This document shows positions 1 through 5,015 of a stretch of 5,573 nt of DNA, piece after piece. A program made the position numbers and the translations under genes. The stretch lies in the NCBI GenBank assembly GCA_945787595.1, contig CALZJV010000432.1, positions 1 through 5,573 of the forward strand, in the 5' to 3' direction. The notes beneath the pieces are model-generated. The model had not been told where the DNA came from. It ran no database searches and was given only the letters and a program-made list of their open reading frames with translations. This DNA comes from an uncultured Desulfobacterales bacterium. Lineage in GTDB: Bacteria; Desulfobacterota; Desulfobacteria; Desulfobacterales; JAFDCJ01. Numbering within the stretch: the stretch's first letter is position 1; each line of letters begins with the position of its first letter.

Positions 1-201
1 AATCATAAATAATTCTTCGGCTGCTCGGTGAAAATGATAAGGAAATGAATATTTGTCCGGGTCCAATGAGACAACATAAAATTCAAGGTATTTTGAATTC
101 ACGAGCTGTCCCAGTCTAGGGCTCACATTCCATTCATATTCAGGAAGACGTGATGGTTTTTTCTTAAAATCCAGGTCTTTCGTATGAAATATCTTGGGCA
201 T
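1..201 (-). CDS. Cupin-domain protein, N-terminal 67 residues (cut by window edge)
   Basis: Translation from ATG at 201-199 is open to base 1 and begins MPKIFHTKDLDFKKK. Residues 52-67 read SFPYHFHRAAEELFMI. This fits the first cupin motif, in which His56, His58 and Glu62 (HxH then three residues then E) would be metal ligands on a small beta-barrel. The second cupin motif should follow outside the window, so neither metal nor substrate can be assigned. The start is well supported by an AAGGAGGTG ribosome binding site five bases upstream. It is the only gene of the cassette that begins at 235, with about 33 bases between the attC crossover and the ATG. There is no signal peptide, so it is probably cytoplasmic. 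Stand-alone cupins of this type include isomerases, dioxygenases and sugar- or small-molecule-binding proteins; I cannot choose among them. Confidence 0.8.
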   Translation of the reverse strand, partial: MPKIFHTKDLDFKKKPSRLPEYEWNVSPRLGQLVNSKYLEFYVVSLDPDKYSFPYHFHRAAEELFMI

Positions 202-204
202 TTT

Positions 205-213
205 CACCTCCTT
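205..213 (-). promoter_or_regulatory. Ribosome binding site of the cupin gene
   Basis: Minus strand reads AAGGAGGTG followed by AAA and the ATG at 201. This is a near-perfect complement of the 16S rRNA 3' end at normal spacing. It decides the start of a gene that is truncated at the window edge. Confidence 0.8.
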
Positions 214-229
214 GAAACGCTTTTTTATC

Positions 230-333
230 AGCTAACTTCAGGGCTGAGCAGCGCCGCCACCGAATGCCGCGCTAATCCGGCCTCGCCGGAAAACCACGAA
301 TTTCACGGCGTCTGCTCAAGCCTTTTGTTGGGC
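230..333 (-). other. attC: attC recombination site A (after the methyltransferase gene)
   Basis: On the minus strand the site opens with R'' GCCCAAC (333-327) and closes with R' GTTAGCT (236-230), 104 bp in all. The inner arms, 306-322 and 242-256, pair over 15 bp with two single unpaired bases on the R''-proximal arm. These are the extrahelical bases expected in a folded attC, which set strand choice for the integrase. A further small hairpin (ccggc-ctc-gccgg at 277-289) sits in the loop. R'' lies 10 bases after the methyltransferase stop. R' deviates from GTTRRRY at one place; its last six bases belong to the next (cupin) cassette. Confidence 0.9.
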
Positions 334-343
334 TGCTGCATTA

Positions 344-1105
344 TCATATCAAAACCTTAAATACAAATAAATCAACAGGTTCGTAAACGGGTCGGTTTGC
401 AAATTGAGAATCGACCCAGTCCTTAAGCCTATCCAATCCACATTGAAATGCTACATCGCTTATCGCAATCAGAGGGGATAATCCCCGTCGGCTAATTTTT
501 TTGTAATATTCTTGGCCCGAAGATGCAGTTAATTGGTAAATTGTTTTCATCAGAACGACCTCAAAGCCACTTCTCGAAATAACTGACCCTATCTCTGACC
601 GTGAAGGAAGCCGATTAATATCCATTTCCAACGCCTCTGGAAAGCACTGAACCCAATAAGTCTCCTCGTCGGTTTCTCTTGTTCCATTCCTTATGGCTAG
701 AATTCCATTAGGTGCAAGAACTCGAATAATTTCATCTATTGCGTTTTTACGATTGTCAAAATGATGAAAAACCTGAGACATCCAGACTAAATCCACAGTA
801 TCGCTATTCAAAGGGATCTTCTCAGCACAACCCTGCTTCCAAAGGACATCCCCCTGTTGGAGAGAATGATTCTGTTTCAACATCGCACCGGATGGATCTA
901 AGGCAATTACCTGACAAGCAAACTTTTGAGCAAGGGCGGCACTGAATCGACCAGTACCACTACCCAAATCCAAAATGCTGCTGATTTGTTGATAAGAAAG
1001 GCATGCGCTCAACGTATTAATCCAAAGTCCGGTAGTTTCATACGGTAAAGTCCGTGCAGCATGATACCGATCAGCTGCTGAATGCTCTGAAAAAGTTATC
1101 GTCAT
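344..1105 (-). CDS. Class I SAM-dependent methyltransferase
   Basis: This 253-residue protein has the Rossmann-type methyltransferase fold. Motif I for S-adenosylmethionine binding is ILDLGSGTGRF at residues 44-54. An acidic residue that should bind the ribose follows strand 2 (ALDPSG, Asp70). The core strand DLVWMSQVFHHF spans 105-116, followed by the EIIRVLAPNGILAIRN strand-loop at 125-140. This pattern is of the Methyltransf_11/UbiE-like type; the acceptor could be a small molecule, and the C-terminal third (150-253) gives no further clue. Start choice: the N-terminus TFSEHSAADRYHAARTLPY is typical of the family, so the ATG at 1105 is probably right although no Shine-Dalgarno sequence precedes it. 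The ATG is only 18 bases from the cassette crossover, and the stop TGA is followed at once by attC A. It is AT-rich compared with the neighbouring peptidase cassette. No membrane segment or signal peptide is seen. Confidence 0.9.
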   Translation of the reverse strand: MTITFSEHSAADRYHAARTLPYETTGLWINTLSACLSYQQISSILDLGSGTGRFSAALAQKFACQVIALDPSGAMLKQNHSLQQGDVLWKQGCAEKIPLNSDTVDLVWMSQVFHHFDNRKNAIDEIIRVLAPNGILAIRNGTRETDEETYWVQCFPEALEMDINRLPSRSEIGSVISRSGFEVVLMKTIYQLTASSGQEYYKKISRRGLSPLIAISDVAFQCGLDRLKDWVDSQFANRPVYEPVDLFVFKVLI

Positions 1106-1117
1106 TTTTTAAATCAA

Positions 1118-1243
1118 GCCCAACGGGTGAGTGACCGACAGGCGGAACCGCGTAAAGCAGTTTTTTGCAACAGGGACATCAAGTTCTGATTGACTTAAAA
1201 AGGTCTCAGCTATAGCCTGTTCGAGTCCACTCAATGGTTATGT
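1118..1243 (-). other. attC: attC recombination site D (after the peptidase gene)
   Basis: On the minus strand R'' is ACATAAC (1243-1237) and R' is GTTGGGC (1124-1118), a perfect GTTRRRY box; total 126 bp. The arms next to the cores pair imperfectly: TTGAGTGGAC..ACAGGC on one side against the complement of GCCTGTCGGTCACTCAC on the other, with unpaired bases between the blocks. The loop of about 60 bases is AT-rich and has no ORF. R' supplies the first six bases of the methyltransferase cassette, and these complement the R'' of attC A exactly. Confidence 0.85.
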
Positions 1244-1334
1244 CCTAATTCTCTCTATCTTTTTCTTCCTCGTTCTTTCATGAGGACAATTTCAAGGGTT
1301 GACCCCAATATGTTCTCACCAATATCTTTTGTTA
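1244..1334. other. AT-rich spacer between the peptidase stop and attC D
   Basis: These 91 bases separate the TAG stop of the peptidase gene from attC D. That is a longer gap than at the other boundaries, where R'' lies within about 10 bases of the stop or overlaps it. Composition drops sharply from the GC-rich peptidase gene to AT-rich. I see no convincing rho-independent terminator; the best hairpin is four base pairs (GGGT..ACCC) without a following T-run. A minus-strand frame different from the peptidase remains open to 1255, but it has no start signal of its own. Confidence 0.5.
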
Positions 1335-2876
1335 CTAGTTTGACTTGGCCTTTCTCTTCGCCTTGGTCTGACGCTTCTTGCGGCGCTTTGGCAGTGCCGT
1401 CTTCAGCGCGGAGCAAACCCGTCTCACATCGCCAAGCAGCGGGACCGCCATGTCGATGCCCTGATCGTCTTCGCTGCCGATGACGGCAAAAGAAAAACTC
1501 GCCGTGGCCGCCATTTCGCCGCCGGCAGTGAATTTGATCTTCTTCTCGCGCCCTCTTACCGCGGCCAGACCCGCGAAGGCGCCTTTGAACTTGCCCGATT
1601 TGCGATCCACGTTGCCCGTGAGGGTCCCGCGAATGGCGACGGTCGGATTCTTGGCGCCGATGGGCCCCTTGGGCGCCACCCGGCCGGCGATGCGCGCTTC
1701 GAAGCGGTCGCCGTTCAGCTCTAGGTGTACGATTCGAGCCAGGAGTTTTCCGTTTACCCCGGTCTTGCTGGAAGATTCGGCGCGCCCCGAGATGCAACCG
1801 TACACCTTCCCCGAATACTTCGTGCGATCCTTGATGCTCCAGTGAAGTTCGACCGGCCGCATCTCCCCCGCGCGAAGGGGCACGATCATGGCCCCCGGCG
1901 TATTGCCGAGCCAGGGCAGACTGCCGCCCTTCTTCATGAGTTCGGTCACTGCGGTGGTGTTGCCCTCCAGCAGTTGCGAGAGGTCAAGCCTGGCCTTCCA
2001 CCGGGGATCAATTTGATGGTCCGGTATCAGGCCGATGAATTGCACCCGGCGGCTGGGGTTGCCGATCACGAACCGGGACACCCCGTCGCCATCGCCCAAG
2101 TCCGCGGTGCCGACGTTGCCGAAGTTATTCTGGGCCTCGTTATTGCAGGGATCTACGTCGTCAACATGTTCGATGCGAACGATGACGCAGAAGTGATCGA
2201 AGTCACCCAGGGGAAGCGGCCACAAGCCGCCGTTGGTGTCGGTCAGGTCGGTCAGGTCCCACGAGATTTCCACCTCGGTGGACGGCGGCGAAACGGGCAC
2301 GTCGACGGTGACGGTGCCGATGACTTTTTCCGCGTTGCCGCTGGTGCCGGCTCCGTAGGGCTTGAACGAAAACGTAACGTCCACGCCAACCGCATCCACA
2401 TCGCCCACGTTGGAGATGTTGGCAAACAGCCGGTTGACCTGCCCCTTTAACGGATCGGCGATGGCGCCGGCCCCATCCTTGACGTAAATGTCGGGCGATT
2501 GCCAATAAGGCGCGGAACCGGTGCGCGCTCCCCAGGGGGTGATCATGGGGTCGGGCCCGGACACCGGCGCGGGCGGCGTGGCGCCCCCATCGGCATAGAT
2601 CCCTACTGCATTGAAGGCTTTATCGAGAATGTCCGCTTTGCAGGAATCGGGATACAGCGCGTTGGCGGCATCGATCATGTCCTGGCGCAGCTCGGCAAAC
2701 TGATCGGCGCCGTCGGCGTAATTGATCTGGGCATAGTAATAGATATTCTCAAAGCAGGTGACGCCCATGCCGTATACCGCGATCGGCGGATAGGTCGCGG
2801 CGTCGGTGGCCGCCGCGGGGTGGGTTCCACCGGCGGCGGCGAGGAAGGCGGCTTTATCCAGGATGCCCACCCGGCG
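1335..2876 (-). CDS. M4 metallopeptidase, C-terminal part downstream of in-frame stop, with beta-rich extension and basic tail
   Basis: This stretch is in the same frame as the N-terminal part and starts directly after the TAA at 2877-2879. A GTG at 2870 exists but has no ribosome binding site and cuts a conserved fold, so it is unlikely to be a true start. The first 90 codons are the helical C-lobe of a thermolysin-like peptidase: DKAAFLAAAGGTH, then YYYAQINYADGADQFAELR, then ILDKAFNAVGI, each matching M4 landmarks in order. After a Pro/Gly linker come a domain beginning SPDIYVKDG and ending EHVDDVDPCNNEAQNNF, which resembles a CARDB-type Ig-like domain, and then about 200 residues rich in predicted strands that I do not recognise. 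The C-terminus PKRRKKRQTKAKRKAKSN is very basic. Coding remains intact and GC-rich for 511 codons, so the interruption is recent, a sequencing error, or tolerated. With the upstream half the product would be 996 residues plus the stop position. Confidence 0.8.
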   Translation of the reverse strand, partial: RRVGILDKAAFLAAAGGTHPAAATDAATYPPIAVYGMGVTCFENIYYYAQINYADGADQFAELRQDMIDAANALYPDSCKADILDKAFNAVGIYADGGATPPAPVSGPDPMITPWGARTGSAPYWQSPDIYVKDGAGAIADPLKGQVNRLFANISNVGDVDAVGVDVTFSFKPYGAGTSGNAEKVIGTVTVDVPVSPPSTEVEISWDLTDLTDTNGGLWPLPLGDFDHFCVIVRIEHVDDVDPCNNEAQNNFGNVGTADLGDGDGVSRFVIGNPSRRVQFIGLIPDHQIDPRWKARLDLSQLLEGNTTAVTELMKKGGSLPWLGNTPGAMIVPLRAGEMRPVELHWSIKDRTKYSGKVYGCISGRAESSSKTGVNGKLLARIVHLELNGDRFEARIAGRVAPKGPIGAKNPTVAIRGTLTGNVDRKSGKFKGAFAGLAAVRGREKKIKFTAGGEMAATASFSFAVIGSEDDQGIDMAVPLLGDVRRVCSALKTALPKRRKKRQTKAKRKAKSN

Positions 2877-4328
2877 TTAGTTGAGTCCCGTGGGGTCGAC
2901 ACTGTCGTCGCCGGCGCCAAATCCGACGCCGCCGGTGTCGGCGCCCGCCTGGTAAAGGTCGGTCTGGCCGAATGCCGACGGATCCTGAAAACCGCGCAAC
3001 CGGCCCCCCGTCGATGCGTGCGTAGCCCCGGGCAGGGAAGCGTCTTCTTCGAAGACTGCGGCGAAACGCCAGCCGTCCTTGCTGATGCAACCCGCATACC
3101 AGTCGCCGGTACCCTCGGACACCACGAAGTTTTCGTCGTTTTCCTTGTTGTAGCCGCCGTTTGGATTCGTTCCGGTAATTTCGGTAGCCTGAACGCCGTG
3201 TCCCCACTCGTGGCCGCAGGTGTCGAGGCTCGACTTGTAGGTCATGTTTACGCCGTCGCCGTCGCCGTGCATGATCAGCCTCGCGGAGCGCGAAAAAAAA
3301 GAGCTGTTGCTGTCGGTGTCCCGGTGGACCAGCGAGGTCCAGATTTCCGTGGGGTCATCCCCGAACCCGTCCCTGCCGAAAAGATCGATCGCGTTGACTG
3401 TGACATTGCGCGCGAAGTAATCGTGGATCAGGCCGGTGTTGTATTGCGCATCCACCTCCGGCCGGTCGCTGTCGCCGCGCGGCGCATTGGTGAGGTTGTT
3501 GAAAACCCCGTCGCCGTCGTCATCGGCGCAAAGGGCGAAGGCTCCAAACGCATCGATCGAGCCGGCCATATCCCGTGTCTCGATATCGACGCTGCGGGAG
3601 GTATCCAGCATCTCCAGGTTGGCGCCCCCGCCGGGGTCGTCGACTTGAATGGTCCGCACCGGTGTTGCAGCGGTTTCGTCGGTGACGTTGATGCCGGTTC
3701 CGGTGGTGGTGGTGCCGGCCTCGTCCTCATCCGCGTAGCGTCGAATGATTTTGCCGCTCTCCGCGCTTACCAGAAACCCTTCGGTGTTCGGAGCGCCTTG
3801 AAATTGCGCGACAAAATTCCAGACCATCTCGGTGCGCCACTTGTCGCGCGTCCGAATCGCGGCATACTCGATGGCCGGTTTGCTGATCAAACCCACGGTG
3901 TCTTCCTTGCGCAACCTGGAAACCGCATCGAGAGCCTGTTTTACGTTGAACTTGGGTTTCCGGAACTTGCTCAAGCTGATGGTGGACGGCCAATTCGCTT
4001 TGACACGGGTGATCACTCCGCCGGAATCGACCGTGATGGTGAGTCGGGACGGGTTGACGATAAATCCATTGTGAATTCGTCCCACCCGCATGTGGGAGTT
4101 TCCACGGGAATCCTCCCGGACAGAAAAAATGCGATAAACACTGCGGGAGCCGATCCCGTAGATGCCCCCGTATTTGTCCAGGAATTGCTCCACGGATGCG
4201 GTTGGTGTCTCGCCCGGAGGTGATAATCGGCCGTGGATGTACCGGGGTGAATTCGTTTCGTCTTTCATTTGCACGCTGTCGACCGTGTGATCGTTTTTCA
4301 GCGCGTCGAGTGCGATGGTTTTAGCCAT
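2877..4328 (-). CDS. M4 (thermolysin-like) zinc metallopeptidase, propeptide and zinc-binding half, ended by premature TAA
   Basis: These 483 residues form the N-terminal part of a thermolysin-family endopeptidase. Residues about 27-110 resemble an FTP propeptide (SPRYIHGRL, then HMRVGRIHNGFIVNPSRLTI), followed by a PepSY-like segment to about 200. The catalytic N-lobe carries M4 landmarks in order: VDAQYNTGLIHDYF (292-305), IMHGDGDGVNM (352-362) and the zinc motif HEWGH (373-377), with Glu374 as catalytic base. Glu405 in SEGTGDW is the likely third zinc ligand, and LRGFQDPSAFGQTDLY spans 444-459. Asp478 matches the thermolysin Asp that pairs with the catalytic His. Where DNGGVHxNSG should follow, the sequence reads DPTGLN and then TAA, so the histidine position holds Asn and translation ends. 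There is no signal peptide, which is unusual since M4 enzymes are normally secreted. The start at 4328 has a strong Shine-Dalgarno sequence. M36 was considered, but the C-lobe fits M4 better. Confidence 0.88.
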   Translation of the reverse strand: MAKTIALDALKNDHTVDSVQMKDETNSPRYIHGRLSPPGETPTASVEQFLDKYGGIYGIGSRSVYRIFSVREDSRGNSHMRVGRIHNGFIVNPSRLTITVDSGGVITRVKANWPSTISLSKFRKPKFNVKQALDAVSRLRKEDTVGLISKPAIEYAAIRTRDKWRTEMVWNFVAQFQGAPNTEGFLVSAESGKIIRRYADEDEAGTTTTGTGINVTDETAATPVRTIQVDDPGGGANLEMLDTSRSVDIETRDMAGSIDAFGAFALCADDDGDGVFNNLTNAPRGDSDRPEVDAQYNTGLIHDYFARNVTVNAIDLFGRDGFGDDPTEIWTSLVHRDTDSNSSFFSRSARLIMHGDGDGVNMTYKSSLDTCGHEWGHGVQATEITGTNPNGGYNKENDENFVVSEGTGDWYAGCISKDGWRFAAVFEEDASLPGATHASTGGRLRGFQDPSAFGQTDLYQAGADTGGVGFGAGDDSVDPTGLN

Positions 4329-4334
4329 GACAAA

Positions 4335-4344
4335 TCCTCCTTTT
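4335..4344 (-). promoter_or_regulatory. Ribosome binding site of the peptidase gene
   Basis: Minus strand reads AAAAGGAGGA, six bases before the ATG at 4328, and is preceded by the rest of an A8 run (4341-4348). It is the strongest Shine-Dalgarno sequence in the window and fixes the start at a protein without a signal peptide. An AT-rich TATATATAAG (4382-4373) upstream could serve as a -10 element, but no matching -35 is visible, so I do not call a promoter. Confidence 0.85.
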
Positions 4345-4379
4345 TTTTAATCCGACTAAACTGTCAGTAATTTTCTTAT

Positions 4380-4506
4380 ATATAACGTCTGAAGTCAGGG
4401 ACAGCCAGGGCTTCCACTAACTTCCATAAATATGATAAATTTTCAAATCTACATAAACTCACAAAACGCCTCGGCCCTGGCTGTTACCTGAACTGACATG
4501 TTATAC
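4380..4506 (-). other. attC: attC recombination site C (after the 132-residue ORF)
   Basis: On the minus strand R'' is GTATAAC (4506-4500) and R' is GTTATAT (4386-4380), 127 bp. The arms contain an 11-bp perfect inverted repeat, gccctggctgt (4474-4484) against acagccagggc (4401-4411). It extends imperfectly outward through TTCAGG/TCAGGG blocks to the cores, with unpaired bases between. The loop of about 60 bases is AT-rich and empty. The stop codon TAA of the upstream gene lies inside the R'' box. R'' is the exact complement of the first bases of its own cassette (GTTATAC at 4918-4912). Confidence 0.88.
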
Positions 4507-4899
4507 ACCATAGTCCTTCTGTATTTTCGCGATTCTATGTTTAGCCATATTAATAAAGAACTCTGGTGGGTTTTCGTTAATAAAATTTTCGTATAAGGTT
4601 ATTGCCTCGCTATACTTTTTTAGATCACAAAGTTCAGCATCTTTTATAACGATATCCCCAAATTGCCTATTTAGTTCCGCTGGATATGGGGATGGTCGCT
4701 TTAAGTATTCAGGCTTCAATTTTGGGTCAATATAGTAGATTTGTTGCTGAATATCAAAAATTAAAGATAAAGCTTTCCCAATAGTGGAAATATGTTCCTT
4801 TGAAGGGTTTAGCGGAATATCTCTGATCTCCACTGCTGCAGAGTCCATAATTCGTGCTGCTGCAGACAATAATTCATTCAAGGATTTAAGATCTGCCAT
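4501..4899 (-). CDS. Unrecognised helical cassette protein (132 residues)
   Basis: I do not recognise this protein. It is predicted to be almost wholly alpha-helical. Residues 1-30 (LNELLSAAARIMDSAAVEIRD) look amphipathic, as does ISTIGKALSLIFDIQQQIYYI at about 37-57. A proline-rich break follows at 62-74 (PEYLKRPSPYPAE). The C-terminal section contains LCDLKKYSEAITLYENFINE and MAKHRIAKIQ, which together read like one tetratricopeptide-style helix pair: Tyr-x-Glu-Ala-Ile followed by a Pro-Pro turn. There is no signal peptide or membrane segment. The ATG at 4899 follows a GAGGA ribosome binding site four bases away and lies 18 bases from the cassette crossover. The stop lies inside attC C. It is the only gene in its cassette of about 532 bp and is AT-rich. 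A protein-binding role would fit a TPR-like end, but that is inference. Confidence 0.8.
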   Translation of the reverse strand: MADLKSLNELLSAAARIMDSAAVEIRDIPLNPSKEHISTIGKALSLIFDIQQQIYYIDPKLKPEYLKRPSPYPAELNRQFGDIVIKDAELCDLKKYSEAITLYENFINENPPEFFINMAKHRIAKIQKDYGV

Positions 4900-4911
4900 A
4901 ATTCCTCAAGT

Positions 4912-5015
4912 GTATAACGGTGAGCGTGAGCAGCAGCGCAAATGAGTGTCGATTCTGCACGGCCTTAACGTAAAACCGCGATCTTCACGCTGTCTGCTCA
5001 ACGCTTTTGTTGGGT
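4912..5015 (-). other. attC: attC recombination site B (after the right-edge ORF)
   Basis: On the minus strand R'' is ACCCAAC (5015-5009) and R' is GTTATAC (4918-4912), 104 bp, the same length as attC A. The arms at 4988-5004 and 4924-4938 pair over 15 bp with two single unpaired bases, T and A, on the R''-proximal arm, at the same positions as in attC A. The AAAAG spacer after R'' and the TTGAGCAGAC block are also shared with A, so the two sites are of one family although at opposite ends of the window. Confidence 0.9.

Noticed and set aside
1244..1334. Rho-independent terminator after the peptidase gene
   Set aside because: The only hairpin is about four base pairs and no T-run follows on the minus strand.
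1255..1797. Minus-strand ORF of 180 codons overlapping the peptidase end
   Set aside because: Most of it is an Arg/Gly-rich shadow of the peptidase frame. Only its last 26 codons lie outside the peptidase, and these are reported separately.
2868..2870. GTG as a separate start for a second, independent gene
   Set aside because: It lacks a ribosome binding site, lies seven bases after the stop in the same frame, and would begin in the middle of a conserved thermolysin fold.
2877..2879. Programmed TAA readthrough or recoding
   Set aside because: There is no known recoding signal around it, TAA is the least leaky stop in most bacteria, and the flanking residues do not restore the M4 active-site sequence. 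Error or decay is simpler.
2499..4223. Long plus-strand open frame of 574 codons opposite the peptidase
   Set aside because: It is a mirror of GC-rich codon bias in the real gene. It has no recognisable domain or plausible ribosome binding site, and it spans the antisense of conserved M4 motifs.
4371..4400. Dedicated promoter for the peptidase cassette
   Set aside because: A TATATATAAG stretch resembles a -10 element, but no -35 hexamer lies at 16-18 bases and the AT-rich sequence is part of the attC end.
4394..4492. Inverted repeat that could be the ends of a MITE or a REP-type element
   Set aside because: The repeat sits exactly inside paired attC core boxes, in the same orientation and spacing as the other three sites, so attC explains it fully.
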